A stretch of DNA of 45,284 nucleotides from the NCBI GenBank assembly GCA_026388715.1, contig JAPLJF010000017.1:1-45284 (forward strand). The letters are read 5' to 3'. Made by a program: the position numbers and the translations under genes. Below are positions 7,596 to 17,197 of this stretch, piece after piece. The notes beneath the pieces were generated by a model. The model did not search any database, had not been told where the DNA came from, and worked only from the letters and a program-made list of their open reading frames with translations. This DNA is from Deltaproteobacteria bacterium. GTDB taxonomy: Bacteria; Desulfobacterota; Desulfobulbia; Desulfobulbales; Desulfocapsaceae. Within the stretch, counting starts at the first letter, position 1. Each line of letters starts with the position of its first letter.

Positions 7596-8822
7596 TTATT
7601 TACCGGAGAAATCAGCCTTGATCTGCCGGGCCAGGGCCCTGGCCTGTGCTTCCGCCCGGGCCAGGACCTCGTCATCAGGGCGTCCCTGCCATTCCACCGG
7701 TTCAATAAAGTCCCATTTCATCTTTTCAGTGAGGACCTCAAGTTCCCGCTGGGCGCCGCCTGACCAGCCGAACGAGCCGAATCGAAGCACTTTTTTATTC
7801 CAGACCTTTTTTCGACCCAGCATGTCCAGGGCCCAGGCCATGGGGGGAAACATCCGGTACTCGTAGGTGGGCATGCCGAGGATAAGACCGGCTGATTTCC
7901 AGGCAGAGGCAAGGATAAAGCTCACATGCTCATCAGGCACCCGATGGATATGCACGGGCAAACCTTCAGCACGAACGCCCTGGACCATGGCATTGACCAC
8001 CTTCTGCGTATTTCCGTACATGCTCGACCAGATAACCGTTACCTCGGGTTCGGCCGGCCCGTTCATGTAGCGGGCAAAACGGGAATAGGCCTCAATGATA
8101 GCGGACGGTCTTTCCCGCCAGACGATACCGTGGGACGGGGCAACCATTCTGATATCAAGACCTTGCACCTGCTCGATGGCCTTGGCAACAAACGAGGAAA
8201 GACCGCCGATGATGTTGACATAATAGCGCAGAGTCTCCCGCATGAAAAATTCGTGCTGCTCCGATGATAATTGATCATCAAAGACGGCATCGGTAATAGC
8301 CCCGTAGGAGCCGAAGGCATCACAGGTAAAAAGAATCCCGGATGACTGTTCAAAGGTGAACATGGTCTCCGGCCAGTGCAGGTTCGGCGCCTCGTAAAAG
8401 GTAAGGACCTTCCCCTTCCCCAGATCCAGGGTGTCGCCGGTTTTGACGATATGGACATTGCGGTCAATACCGCAGAACGCCTTGAGGACGGCCGCACCTT
8501 TTTCGGTGAGATAAAAATGCAGATCCGGATTCTTCTGGTAAAAGACAGGGATCCAACTGGTGTGATCAGGCTCCATATGATTGATGATCAGGTAGTCGAC
8601 ATCCGTGGCCCGCAAAGAAATGGAGGCAAGTTCCCGTTCGAACTCCACCGGTTTGTCATCAACATCCTCGGTCAGGTCGATAATGGCGGTTTTTTCTCCG
8701 CGGATAACATAGGAGTTGAGGGAAATGCCGTCCGGCATCGGCCACATCCCCTCAAACAACTTGTCACTTTCCAGGTTCACGCCCAGTCGGAAAATCCCCT
8801 CGGTGATCTCGGTTGCCTTCAT
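7596..8822 (-). CDS. A-type flavodiiron protein (rubredoxin:oxygen/NO oxidoreductase, FprA/ROO family)
   Basis: The 408-residue protein has the two domains of class A flavodiiron proteins. The N-terminal metallo-beta-lactamase-like diiron domain carries H82-x-E84-x-D86-H87 (NHMEPDH), a later His in NLHWPETM, the bridging Asp in CDAFGSYG and the final His in SHGIVW. The C-terminal flavodoxin domain starts near VTVIWSSMYGNTQKV (FMN phosphate loop). These cytoplasmic enzymes reduce O2 to water, or NO to N2O, with electrons usually from rubredoxin, protecting anaerobes. All iron ligands are present. I chose the ATG at 8822 because GAGGAG lies just upstream; the frame extends to 8876 without support. 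No rubredoxin gene lies next to it, so its electron donor must be elsewhere. Confidence 0.95.
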   Translation of the reverse strand: MKATEITEGIFRLGVNLESDKLFEGMWPMPDGISLNSYVIRGEKTAIIDLTEDVDDKPVEFERELASISLRATDVDYLIINHMEPDHTSWIPVFYQKNPDLHFYLTEKGAAVLKAFCGIDRNVHIVKTGDTLDLGKGKVLTFYEAPNLHWPETMFTFEQSSGILFTCDAFGSYGAITDAVFDDQLSSEQHEFFMRETLRYYVNIIGGLSSFVAKAIEQVQGLDIRMVAPSHGIVWRERPSAIIEAYSRFARYMNGPAEPEVTVIWSSMYGNTQKVVNAMVQGVRAEGLPVHIHRVPDEHVSFILASAWKSAGLILGMPTYEYRMFPPMAWALDMLGRKKVWNKKVLRFGSFGWSGGAQRELEVLTEKMKWDFIEPVEWQGRPDDEVLARAEAQARALARQIKADFSGK

Positions 8823-8906
8823 GATCTTCTCCTCACTGCAAGTATGGGTCAACAGGCAGGATCGGCAGAATGCCAACGACCCTGTTCACTCAAAGTACCC
8901 GTCAGA

Positions 8907-10367
8907 TTAGTGGCCAGGGCCCCTTGATACGGGCGCGGAATGACTGGTGATGGTAAAGAGGGCCGCATCCCCGCCCGGTTCAAAGCGCAGATGATGTTGA
9001 AACACGTCCAGATGTTCATCCTGCCGGTGACTGACAAAAATCATCGTCGAGAAACCCAGTCCGGCGACCCGCTCCAGACAGGCAAGGATCATAAAACGGT
9101 TCTTATCATCGAGGGCCAGTGTCGGCTCATCGAGCAGCAACAGGGGAGGATGTTTAATCAATGCCCGGGCAATCAATACTAAACGCTGCTCACCCCAGGA
9201 CAAGTCCCTGAATGTGACATGCGCCTTCGCTTCCAGCCCCAAGAAAACAAGCCATTGCCGGGCCAGCTCTTTCTCCTGGCCGGAGACAGGGCGATACAAA
9301 CCAATGCTGTCATGGAGCCCCGAGGCGACAACGGCCAGGGCATTCCCCGGCACACGATATTCCTGATGCAATGCGCCGGAAACAAGCCCCAGGTGTTTCT
9401 TGATATCCCAGACACTTTCACCGCTGCCCCGCTCATAGCCAAAGACCGTGACCCCATTATGGAAACACTGGGGATGATCACCGGAAATCAGTTGCAGCAG
9501 GGTGGATTTGCCCGCGCCATTCGGCCCGGATATAACAGTATGTTCTCCAGGCCGCAACACCCAGTTCACATCCCGGAACTGGGTGATCTCGTCATAGACG
9601 ACCCGGCTGTTGTGCAGGTGCAGAAGCGGATCAAAGGTGACTGGTGGATGCAGGGCCGGCGGCAAATCTGGCAGCCGCTCAGAGTCAAAGTAAAACAGGG
9701 CGCGGATGGCATTGTCTTTCAAGACCATTTCCCTCTCTCCCTGGGCCAGAAGACTGCCTTTATGCAGCACCCCGACATGGGTATGCCAGTCCTGAACATC
9801 CTGCAACCGGCTGATAAACATCAGCAGGGGCTGCTGCTCTTTCAGCTCAACCAGAAAGCTTGCCAGCAATTGCGATGAGGCTGCATCCAGACCTTCAAAA
9901 GGCTCGTCCAGGATCAGCAAGGCGGGTTTTTCGAGAAGGGCGCGGACTATCAGCAGCTTTCTGGTCTCCCCGGAGGAAAGCATCCGATAACCCTTGTCCA
10001 TCAGGTTCTCAATCCTGAACTGCCCGACCAGCTGCTGGATCGCGGCAGTATCCGCCCCGGTCTGCTGTAACAGTTCCAAGCCGCTGTGCCCATAATCAAT
10101 CCGGTCGATAAAGTCGGTATCATCGTCATACAGTTCCTCTTCCAACTGGGCCTGCTGGGCCTCCAACCCCACACACAAACAGGAGGAAGGCCGCAGAAAT
10201 CGCTGAAAAGTACAAGGCACTTTTTCAGGTTCCTGTAAGATCAGGGCCAGATGACTCTTCCCCGACCCGGTTGTCCCGAGCAGACACCAGTGCTGTCCGG
10301 TCTCAACAATCCACCGCCGGAGAGAGATCCGTTCACTGTGCAGTTCCTCTATGGAAAAAAGACTCAT
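8907..10367 (-). CDS. modF: ModF-like protein with two ABC ATPase domains
   Basis: The 486-residue protein has two ABC nucleotide-binding domains and no membrane segments. Domain 1: Walker A GTTGSGKS (residues 31-38), signature LSSGETRKLLI, Walker B ALLILDEPFEGLD. Domain 2: Walker A GPNGAGKST, signature LSWGEQRLVLIARAL, Walker B PLLLLDEPTLALD. This tandem arrangement and length fit ModF (PhrA, formerly a photorepair protein) of E. coli, linked by position to molybdate transport there but of uncertain function. No mod genes are adjacent here. The gene lies 84 bp upstream of the flavodiiron gene on the same strand, and could be co-transcribed with it. There is no clear ribosome site. A generic ABC-F-like or other soluble tandem ATPase is the alternative. 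Confidence 0.8.
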   Translation of the reverse strand: MSLFSIEELHSERISLRRWIVETGQHWCLLGTTGSGKSHLALILQEPEKVPCTFQRFLRPSSCLCVGLEAQQAQLEEELYDDDTDFIDRIDYGHSGLELLQQTGADTAAIQQLVGQFRIENLMDKGYRMLSSGETRKLLIVRALLEKPALLILDEPFEGLDAASSQLLASFLVELKEQQPLLMFISRLQDVQDWHTHVGVLHKGSLLAQGEREMVLKDNAIRALFYFDSERLPDLPPALHPPVTFDPLLHLHNSRVVYDEITQFRDVNWVLRPGEHTVISGPNGAGKSTLLQLISGDHPQCFHNGVTVFGYERGSGESVWDIKKHLGLVSGALHQEYRVPGNALAVVASGLHDSIGLYRPVSGQEKELARQWLVFLGLEAKAHVTFRDLSWGEQRLVLIARALIKHPPLLLLDEPTLALDDKNRFMILACLERVAGLGFSTMIFVSHRQDEHLDVFQHHLRFEPGGDAALFTITSHSAPVSRGPGH

Positions 10368-10536
10368 GGCTTTATAAATTTTGTCTTGTTGTTTTGAAAC
10401 AGTACCTGTCGCAGAGAGGCATATTGGGCAAGAGTTAAAAATTAGAGATGATCCGTGAACAAATCAAGGACTTTTTTTTAATTGAAGGCATTGTTCTTAT
10501 GGTGAAGAGTTCCCTTCCTATGCTAACCTGCTCTTT

Positions 10537-11751
10537 ATGAATCGTGCACTTTCTCTCATCCTCTCTGTGCTGGGCACCACAGTTTTTCTGGTGGGGTCGG
10601 CCCACGCCATCGCCCCGTATGCACCTGTCCCACCGGCAGTCACTTGCGGCGAGGATGGGGAGCAGCCTCGCGATGAGCTCTCTCCTGCCGAAGAGCTTGC
10701 CATGTGGAACGAGATTCGGCGCAACATCGCCACGTTGCGGGAACAAGACATATTAGCCGCACCGGATTTCATGCAAGCCGTAGCGTATGCCTTTCCACTG
10801 CGCATGGCTCCAGGGCTTCCCGATTATGCCGGGTTCAGGGTCTCGGCCTTTGTCGATCACAATTCCGTCGCCGGTCAAGTGCTGGATTACAACGGCGGTG
10901 CCCGAACATACGACGGTCATCACGGCACCGATTATGCCCTCTGGCCCTTCAGCAGGAACAAGGTGGATGCGGGTGAAGTGCAGGTAATTGCCGCCGCCGC
11001 GGGCACAATTGTAAACAAAGAAAATGTTGACACCACAGACCACAATCCCTGTGACGGTGGCAGCAGCAGTGATCCGTGGAATTACGTGGCGATAACCCAC
11101 GCCGATGGCCGACTGACCATCTACGGCCACATGCGCTACAACTCGCTCACCACCAAGACCATTGGGCAAACGGTGGCCCAGGGGGAGTATCTGGGCGCGG
11201 TGGCCAGTTCCGGCAATTCCAGCGGCCCGCATTTACATTTTGAAATGCGATTCGGCACTTACACCAATGAAGAATGGATTGACCCATACGCCGGGCCAGA
11301 CAGTCAACCGGGGTCCTTATGGGCCAGCCAACTCCCCTACCGCGACTCGGCCATCAACAAACTCTCCATCCACTCCGCCCAGCCCGTTGAAACTTCCTGC
11401 CTGCCCACCGTTACCAATCTTCAGGAGAGCTTCACCACACCTGCCCGGATTCTTTTTTACAGCTATTACCGGGATTATCAGGGAGCGCTCCCCACTCAAG
11501 GAATAATCTACCGTCCAGACGGGAGTGTATTCAAGTCCTGGTCTTACACTGACGGCACCACTTTTTCCTCCGGCACAAGTCGTTCCTGGGCTTTTGATTT
11601 TGCCGATAGCGACCCGGCTGGGAGATGGCGTTTTGAAGCCACATACAATGGTCAGACCTATGAGACCTTCTTCAATATAGACTCACCAACAGCCTCACCC
11701 CTGAAGCCGGGCACTTCGTTACCGGCGATCCTCTTTCTGCTGCGTAACTGA
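10537..11751 (+). CDS. Secreted M23-family metallopeptidase (LytM-type)
   Basis: The 404-residue protein has a signal peptide (residues 1-24, ...VGSAHA|IAP). The LytM/M23 core spans residues about 125-240: H128-x-x-x-D132 (HHGTD), His198 in IYGHMR and H232-x-H234 (GPHLHFEMR), the complete zinc and catalytic set. Such enzymes cut glycine-containing bonds in peptidoglycan cross-links or other peptides, here in the periplasm or outside. After the peptidase comes a beta-sandwich region of about 150 residues (YYRDYQGALPTQG...WRFEATYNGQTYETFF) resembling a carbohydrate- or cell-surface-binding module. The tail ends GTSLPAILFLLRN, reminiscent of the LYLPAIINKKQ tail of the DUF1566 protein at 36380. 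Divergent from modF; ribosome site weak. Confidence 0.88.
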   Translation: MNRALSLILSVLGTTVFLVGSAHAIAPYAPVPPAVTCGEDGEQPRDELSPAEELAMWNEIRRNIATLREQDILAAPDFMQAVAYAFPLRMAPGLPDYAGFRVSAFVDHNSVAGQVLDYNGGARTYDGHHGTDYALWPFSRNKVDAGEVQVIAAAAGTIVNKENVDTTDHNPCDGGSSSDPWNYVAITHADGRLTIYGHMRYNSLTTKTIGQTVAQGEYLGAVASSGNSSGPHLHFEMRFGTYTNEEWIDPYAGPDSQPGSLWASQLPYRDSAINKLSIHSAQPVETSCLPTVTNLQESFTTPARILFYSYYRDYQGALPTQGIIYRPDGSVFKSWSYTDGTTFSSGTSRSWAFDFADSDPAGRWRFEATYNGQTYETFFNIDSPTASPLKPGTSLPAILFLLRN

Positions 11752-11780
11752 TCAACTGACACAAGTTCTCCCAGAAACAT

Positions 11781-11793
11781 GGGAAGTGCCCCT
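11781..11793. repeat. GGGAAGTGCCCCT element, degenerate copy
   Basis: Resembles GGGGAGTGCCCCT of the inverted repeat at 33168-33205. It lies 30 bp after the M23 peptidase stop and may act as its terminator-like end. Confidence 0.35.
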
Positions 11794-11911
11794 AATTTTT
11801 CCTTCTTCTAAAAACCAATTTTCTCAGTTAACATCAATAGTTCATAGTCAAAGAACTCATGATAACATCTAAGTATTTTGCAGTTTCATAAATCAAGATC
11901 TAAAGGGCGGC

Positions 11912-11925
11912 AGGGGCAGGTCTTA
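11912..11925. repeat. Dispersed repeat AGGGGCAGGTCTTA, copy 3
   Basis: Shares the GGGGCAGGTCTT core with copies near 99, 7501 and 38254. It lies about 40 bp downstream of the cobD-cbiP stop, again just outside a coding region. Confidence 0.55.
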
Positions 11926-11961
11926 AAAAGACATCTTTCATACAAAAAGAAGCAACCATAA

Positions 11962-14565
11962 TCACAGCCCCAGGAGCTGATAGATCCGGTTCATATCCAC
12001 ACTCTCGCGGACGGTTGCAGCCAGGCGGTCGAAGGCGGGTTCCAGATCGTAGGGGGCGGAGATGCCGGACAGGGGCGCGAGGCCCTGACGCTGGCGCAGG
12101 CGGTTGATGAACCAGCGGCGAAAGAGGTCGGAATCGAAGATCCCGTGCAGATAGCTGCCCCAGATCCGGCCTGAGGCATCTACAGCGCCGCAACCTGTGC
12201 CGTCGGTGAAGGCAAGAGTTGGCGGCAGGTCGGTCTGCGAGCGGCCGTGATGGATCTCGTAGCCATGCACCGGCTGGCCGGACTCCGCATGAACGCCAGA
12301 CTGCCTGACCAGCCTCTTGTCGGCGGCCAGCACCGTGATCATGGGGAGCAGCCCGAGCCCGGCCATCGTGCCCTGGTCTGACTCGATGGCCAGCGGGTCT
12401 TCGATGGTCGTCCCCAGCATCTGATAGCCGCCACAGACCCCGATGATCTCACAGCCCTCGGCAGCGAGCCTCTGGATGGCGTCAGCCAGACCGCAGGATC
12501 TGAGCGCGGCCAGATCGTGGATCACATTCTTGGAACCGGGCAGGATGATGGCCTGCGGCGAGCCTAAATCCTCCGCCCGCTCCACCACCCGCAGAAAGAC
12601 ATCGGGTTCGGCGGCCAGCGGTTCGATATCGGTAAAATTGGAGATATGGGGCAGACTAATCAGGGCGATCTCCACATGGTCAGCCGCCGGCCTATCGCCC
12701 TGGAAGAGGCCCTCCTTGAACGAGACCGAATCCTCCTCGGGGATGCCCAGATTCTTCAAATAAGGAACCACCCCCAGCACCTCCCGGCCGGTATGGGCGG
12801 ACACATAGTCGTGGGCCGCCTGCAGCAGCGAGGCCTGGCCCCGGAAGCGGTTGACCACAAAACCGACCACCAGCGCCCTCTCCCACTCCGCCAGCACCTC
12901 CATGGTGCCAACAAAGGAGGCATAGACCCCGCCCCGGTCAATATCGCCCACCAGCAGCACCGGGGCCTGGGCGTACCGGGCCATCCCCATGTTGACGATA
13001 TCGTGACGCTTGAGATTGACCTCGCCCGGCGAGCCCGCCCCTTCGAGCAGGATCACATCGTAGTCGGCGGCCAGGCTGTCATAGGAGGCGTGGGCCGCCT
13101 GCATGGCCGTTTCCTTGTAGCGGAGATAGGTCATGACATCCATGTTGCCCACTGACCGGCCGTGGACAATGACCTGACTGCCGGTATCGGAGTTGGGCTT
13201 GAGGAGCACCGGATTCATGCGCACATCCGGATCGAGGCGGGCGGCCTGGGCCTGCACCACCTGGGCCCGGCCCATCTCCAGCCCGTCACGGGTGACAAAG
13301 GAGTTGAGCGACATGTTCTGGGCCTTAAACGGGGCCACCCGCACTCCGTCCTGGAGAAGGATCCGGCACAGGGCGGCGGTGAGCACCGATTTCCCGGCAT
13401 TGGAGGAGGTGCCCTGAAACATCAGGGGGCGCGCCTTTTTCGGGGCAGGATTCACCGCCTTTGGAGGATGCGGTTGCAGAATCTCGGTCAGGGCGTCAAG
13501 AAGCCGCCTGTTTTCCGCGGCCGTGCGCACGGCAATCCTGAAATAGCTGGCATCGAGCCCGGTATAATTGCCGCAGGTGCGGATCATGATCTTCTGTTCC
13601 AGCAGTTGCCCGGCAAGGATTGTGGCATCGCCACCATCCTTCAGCCGCAGCAGCAGATAATTGGCGGCGGAGTTGAAGCGCTGCAAGGCGGGAAAGCGCT
13701 GCAGCTCGCACGCCAGATCCGTCCGCAGCTCCTGGCAAAGGGTCCGGGACTGCTCCGCGTAGTCCTGATCGGCCAGGGCCCGGACGCCCACGGCCTGGGC
13801 CAGGGTGTTGACCGTCCACGGCGGCAGATGCTCGCGCAGCAGGCGGGCAATGGGGAGCGGAAAGATGCCGAAACCCAGACGCAGACCGGGAATGGCATAG
13901 AACTTGGTCAGGGAATGGAGGGTCATGATGTTGTCGGCGGCCATCGCGACGCTTCTGCCGCCTTCAACAAAATCAAGAAAGGCCTCATCCACCAGAAACA
14001 GGGTGGCCGGATGGGCCTTGGCCAGCTGGATGATCTGCTCCGGGTCCACCAGCGCCCCGGTGGGATTATTGGGGGAGCCGATCACCACCAGCTCCCCGCC
14101 GGTGAGCAGGGGGGCAAGCTCGCCTGGCTGGAGCGTGAATCCGCGTTCGGCTGAGAGCAGGAAGGGACGGACGGTCATCCCGGCAAGCGCCATCACCTTG
14201 GTATAATCGATATAGGAGGGACAGGGGATCAGGGCGCGTTCGCGACCAAGGAGTTTCGGCAGTTGATAGAGCAGCTCGGTGGTGCCGTTGGCCACCACCA
14301 CCGACTCCGCGGGCACCTGATAGCGGCCGCCAATGGCCTGTACCAGCTTGCCGGCGTAGGGATCGGGATAATGAACCAGCGAGGCCACCTCGGAACTGAT
14401 GAGCGGACGCAGCCACTCCGGCGGCCCCAGGGGATTGATATTGGCGCTGAAATCAAGCAGGCTGGTAACATCTATACCCATATCCCTCGCCAGGCCGTGG
14501 ACATTGCCACCATGGCCGGTGACGCCTGATTGTGATGGTGGTATCCTGTTCATCTGAGTTCTCAT
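11962..14565 (-). CDS. CobD-CbiP fusion: threonine-phosphate decarboxylase / cobyric acid synthase
   Basis: The 867 residues are two enzymes in one chain. Residues about 1-362 are a PLP-dependent aminotransferase-fold decarboxylase like Cob[15 protein letters not shown] start, [21 protein letters not shown], and the PLP lysine in [16 protein letters not shown] (Lys221). It makes (R)-1-amino-2-propanol phosphate, the nucleotide-loop linker. After a Pro/Lys linker, residues about 379-867 are cobyric acid synthase (CbiP/CobQ): P-loop-like [34 protein letters not shown], the class I glutaminase Cys in [10 protein letters not shown] and YEIHHGR. It amidates side chains b, d, e and g. Last gene of the cob cluster, about 100 bp after cobS across a strong inverted repeat. 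Start could be the ATG at 14565 or 14553; neither has a good ribosome site. Confidence 0.95.
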   Translation of the reverse strand: MRTQMNRIPPSQSGVTGHGGNVHGLARDMGIDVTSLLDFSANINPLGPPEWLRPLISSEVASLVHYPDPYAGKLVQAIGGRYQVPAESVVVANGTTELLYQLPKLLGRERALIPCPSYIDYTKVMALAGMTVRPFLLSAERGFTLQPGELAPLLTGGELVVIGSPNNPTGALVDPEQIIQLAKAHPATLFLVDEAFLDFVEGGRSVAMAADNIMTLHSLTKFYAIPGLRLGFGIFPLPIARLLREHLPPWTVNTLAQAVGVRALADQDYAEQSRTLCQELRTDLACELQRFPALQRFNSAANYLLLRLKDGGDATILAGQLLEQKIMIRTCGNYTGLDASYFRIAVRTAAENRRLLDALTEILQPHPPKAVNPAPKKARPLMFQGTSSNAGKSVLTAALCRILLQDGVRVAPFKAQNMSLNSFVTRDGLEMGRAQVVQAQAARLDPDVRMNPVLLKPNSDTGSQVIVHGRSVGNMDVMTYLRYKETAMQAAHASYDSLAADYDVILLEGAGSPGEVNLKRHDIVNMGMARYAQAPVLLVGDIDRGGVYASFVGTMEVLAEWERALVVGFVVNRFRGQASLLQAAHDYVSAHTGREVLGVVPYLKNLGIPEEDSVSFKEGLFQGDRPAADHVEIALISLPHISNFTDIEPLAAEPDVFLRVVERAEDLGSPQAIILPGSKNVIHDLAALRSCGLADAIQRLAAEGCEIIGVCGGYQMLGTTIEDPLAIESDQGTMAGLGLLPMITVLAADKRLVRQSGVHAESGQPVHGYEIHHGRSQTDLPPTLAFTDGTGCGAVDASGRIWGSYLHGIFDSDLFRRWFINRLRQRQGLAPLSGISAPYDLEPAFDRLAATVRESVDMNRIYQLLGL

Positions 14566-14585
14566 ACTGATTCGATCACTATTTT

Positions 14586-14665
14586 CTCGCGCAGAGGCGC
14601 GGAGGCGCAGAGAGCTTCTTGCCTCATTTCCTGTTTTCCTCAGCGCCTCAGCGTCTCTGCGCGAG
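14586..14665. repeat. Long inverted repeat (GCGCAGAGGCGC type) between cobS and cobD-cbiP
   Basis: Arms 14586-14608 and 14643-14665 match in 21 of 23 positions, with a 34-nt loop. The arms are built of CGCAGAGGCGCGGAGGCGC-like units. It resembles dispersed GC-rich palindromes seen in many bacterial genomes. As RNA it would form a very stable hairpin inside the cob operon, so it could attenuate or protect the transcript; no U-run follows. Confidence 0.8.
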
Positions 14666-14666
14666 A

Positions 14667-15485
14667 TCAGTTATTGATTCCCTGGGTCCCGAAGGTCATG
14701 GCCACGGCGACCATCATCTCGGTGAGTTCACAGACCGCGCCCAGGGTGTCGCCGGTGGCCCCGCCGATCTTGTTCCGGCACCAGAGGGAAAAGAGGAACA
14801 CGGTCAGGGCAACGGCGACCAAGACGGGCAGGACCATGCGCCAACCGCCACAGGCAAGGACGGCCGCCAGCAAGGCCACGGCCCACAGCGCGGCCCAGCG
14901 GCTGGACGGCGAGTAAAAAAGCCGTCCCAGACCTTCTCCCTCCCGGGCGTAGGGCAGGCAGGCCATGGTCAGGACGATGGCGCAGCGACCGGCCAGGGGC
15001 ATGGCGATCAGGGTGAAGATCAGGGTTGATCCGGCAAGGGACCCAAGGGAAGAGAGGGCCGCGAATTTGCCCAGCAGTACCAGCACAAGGGCGATCACGC
15101 CCATGGCCCCGGTGTGGCTGTCGCGCATGATCTCGAGGATGCGTTCCCGGGAACGGGCACTGAGCAGGCCGTCGCCGCTGTCGGCCAGACCGTCCAGATG
15201 CAGGCAGCCGGAGGCCCCGGCCAGCAGGACAATGGCGGCCACGGCCACTACCGGCGGCGGAAAGAAGGGAATGAGGCCGGCGATGAGGGCGGCGCAGGCA
15301 AGCCCGATCAGCAGCCCGATCACCGGGAACCAGGCCAGGCTCGCCGTAAAAAAGCGGCCATCCTGCTCACAGCGCCAGGCCAGCGGCACAATGGTCAGAA
15401 AACGCAGGGCCGCCAGAAAACTTGCCAGCGGGAACCTGAGCGCATCCGGCAGCCACGGCCGCCTGTCCTTCTCCTGTCCGGTCAC
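14667..15485 (-). CDS. cobS: Adenosylcobinamide-GDP ribazoletransferase (cobalamin synthase)
   Basis: CobS joins adenosylcobinamide-GDP to alpha-ribazole (or its phosphate), the last assembly step of the cobamide, at the inner membrane. The 272-residue protein shows the family signature: [13 protein letters not shown] near the N-terminus, the acidic [14 protein letters not shown] motif followed by [19 protein letters not shown], and several hydrophobic membrane segments ([27 protein letters not shown]). Length is normal (about 250-270). It starts 3 nt after the cobT stop, so the two are co-translated, and it precedes cobD-cbiP. Confidence 0.96.
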   Translation of the reverse strand: MTGQEKDRRPWLPDALRFPLASFLAALRFLTIVPLAWRCEQDGRFFTASLAWFPVIGLLIGLACAALIAGLIPFFPPPVVAVAAIVLLAGASGCLHLDGLADSGDGLLSARSRERILEIMRDSHTGAMGVIALVLVLLGKFAALSSLGSLAGSTLIFTLIAMPLAGRCAIVLTMACLPYAREGEGLGRLFYSPSSRWAALWAVALLAAVLACGGWRMVLPVLVAVALTVFLFSLWCRNKIGGATGDTLGAVCELTEMMVAVAMTFGTQGINN

Positions 15486-15488
15486 GTC

Positions 15489-16553
15489 TTACTTGTCAGC
15501 CCCGGCCACCGCGGCCTCGGCAAAGGTGGCCACCTCGGTGAGCACCGCCACAGCGGCCTCGACCAGATTCATGGCCAGGGCGGCGCCGGTGCCCTCACCG
15601 AGGCGCATGTTCAGATCGAGCAGCGGTTTCATGCCCAGCTTCTCATGCATGGCGGCATGTCCCGGCTCCATGGAGCGATGGGCGCAGATGATATAATCTC
15701 GGACAAAGGGTTCGATGGCACAGGCAATCAGGGCCCCGGCGGTGGAGATAAAACCGTCGATCACCACCGGCTTCTGGTTGGCGGCAGCCCCCAGGATCAG
15801 CCCGGCGATGCCGCCGATCTCAAATCCGCCCACCTTGGCCAGGACATCGAGGCCGTTTTTGGCATCGGGCAGATTCACGGCCAGGGCCTTGATGATCACC
15901 TGGGCCTTATGACTCAACTGGGCGTCATCCAGACCGGTGCCCCGGCCCGTGAGTTCGACAACCGACTTGCCGGTGAACACGGCGGCAATGGCCGTCGACG
16001 GCGTGGTGTTGCCGATACCCATGTCCCCGGTGCCGAAGACATCAATGCGGCCGGCCAGATCATTGGCGATATCAATCCCCGCCTCCACCGCCATCTGGGC
16101 CATGGTCCGGCTCATGGCCGGGCCGACGGCGATATTGCCGGTGCCCATTCCTATTTTTTTATTGATGATCTTGCCCTGCTCGGCCAGTTCCCGCAGGTCA
16201 GCCGCCACCCCCATGTCCACCACGATCACTTCCGATCCGGCCTGCCGGGCCAGGGCATTGATCCCGGCCCCGCCGTTGACGAAGTTATAGACCATCTGCG
16301 GCGTCACCTCGGAGGGGAACTTGCTCACCCCCTCGGCCACCACCCCGTGATCCCCGGCCATCACCACCACGGCCTTTCTCTTGACCGCAGGGGTCATGGA
16401 GCGGGTCATCCCGGCCAGATCAACGGCCAGATCCATGAGATCACCTAGGGCCCAATGGGGCAAGGCCAGCTGATCAAGGCGCTCCTTGGCGCGCTCACGG
16501 GAGAGAGTGTCTTGCGGATATATCTTTTGAATCGTTCGTTCTAAAAGGCTCAT
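15489..16553 (-). CDS. cobT: Nicotinate-nucleotide:benzimidazole phosphoribosyltransferase
   Basis: CobT transfers phosphoribose from nicotinate mononucleotide to a lower-ligand base, producing alpha-ribazole phosphate. The 354-residue sequence has the family blocks VVVMAGDHGVVAEGVS, NFVNGGAGINALARQ, the GIGNTTPS loop and the catalytic glutamate region LNMRLGEGTGAALA. Length is typical. CobT homologues accept several bases, and in this window the probable base is 5-hydroxybenzimidazole from the bzaF candidate at 34608; that link is inference. The gene is 107 bp downstream of cobU and 3 bp before cobS. Confidence 0.96.
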   Translation of the reverse strand: MSLLERTIQKIYPQDTLSRERAKERLDQLALPHWALGDLMDLAVDLAGMTRSMTPAVKRKAVVVMAGDHGVVAEGVSKFPSEVTPQMVYNFVNGGAGINALARQAGSEVIVVDMGVAADLRELAEQGKIINKKIGMGTGNIAVGPAMSRTMAQMAVEAGIDIANDLAGRIDVFGTGDMGIGNTTPSTAIAAVFTGKSVVELTGRGTGLDDAQLSHKAQVIIKALAVNLPDAKNGLDVLAKVGGFEIGGIAGLILGAAANQKPVVIDGFISTAGALIACAIEPFVRDYIICAHRSMEPGHAAMHEKLGMKPLLDLNMRLGEGTGAALAMNLVEAAVAVLTEVATFAEAAVAGADK

Positions 16554-16566
16554 AATTTAAAAGACT

Positions 16567-16594
16567 GAAGGTTGAAGGTTAAAGGCTGAAGGTT
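16567..16594. repeat. Short tandem heptamer repeat GAAGGTT x4
   Basis: Four consecutive 7-bp units (GAAGGTT, GAAGGTT, AAAGGCT, GAAGGTT) lie between cobU and cobT, just upstream of the cobT start. The units are purine-rich on this strand and pyrimidine-rich in the cobT transcript. Function unknown. Confidence 0.6.
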
Positions 16595-16660
16595 TGTAAA
16601 ATTATAAAAATTTCGTAAAAATGAAAAGAAATGACAACTTCCAAATGTACTTTCCATATG

Positions 16661-17197
16661 TTATTTCAGGCGCAGAGGGATCCCGCAACTGACGAGATAC
16701 ACCTCAGACGCGGCCGCGGCCAGCATCCGGTTGCAGCGGCCCACCAGATCGCGGTAAACCCTGGCCGCTGGATTGTCGGGGACAATCCCCATCCCCACCT
16801 CGTTGGTGACACAGATCACCGCTCCGTGATGGACGCCAGCGGCCTGAATCAGGAGATCACACTGCTGCCGCATCTCAGAATCTGAAAATATTTTCCCCGA
16901 CTGTTCAGCAAGATAGAGAAGATTATTCACCCATAACGTGAGGCAATCAATCAGACAGACGGGATGATCCTGACGCGCCAGGAGGATGGCAACGATAGCC
17001 GTCTGCTCCTCAACAGTCTGCCACTCCGCCCCTGCCCTTTCCTCGCGATGGCGGGCGACACGCTCGTCCATCTCGGAATCCACCACCGGGCAGGTGGCGA
17101 TAAAACAGCGCGGCGCGGGCAGCGACTGCGCCAGTTGCAGGGCAAAATCACTCTTGCCGCTCCTGGCCCCGCCCGTCACCAGGATCAGACGGCCCAT
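16661..17197 (-). CDS. cobU: Adenosylcobinamide kinase / cobinamide-phosphate guanylyltransferase
   Basis: CobU phosphorylates adenosylcobinamide and then activates it with GTP to adenosylcobinamide-GDP, the acceptor for CobS. The 178-residue protein has the P-loop GGARSGKS (residues 9-16), FIATCPVVDSEMDERVARHR containing the histidine that is guanylylated in characterised CobU (His50 here), then LIDCLTLWVNNLL and VTNEVGMGIVPDNPAARVYRDLVG. All are diagnostic and the length is normal. The start overlaps the end of cobC by 13 nt, indicating translational coupling. Confidence 0.96.
   Translation of the reverse strand: MGRLILVTGGARSGKSDFALQLAQSLPAPRCFIATCPVVDSEMDERVARHREERAGAEWQTVEEQTAIVAILLARQDHPVCLIDCLTLWVNNLLYLAEQSGKIFSDSEMRQQCDLLIQAAGVHHGAVICVTNEVGMGIVPDNPAARVYRDLVGRCNRMLAAAASEVYLVSCGIPLRLK

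Noticed and set aside
13162..14154. Long open plus-strand frame of 330 codons inside cobD-cbiP
   Set aside because: Antisense shadow of a high-GC coding gene; composition rich in Gly/His/Arg and no recognisable motif.
15114..16448. 444-codon open plus-strand frame across cobS and cobT
   Set aside because: Antisense shadow; both opposite genes are unambiguous and adjacent by 3 nt.
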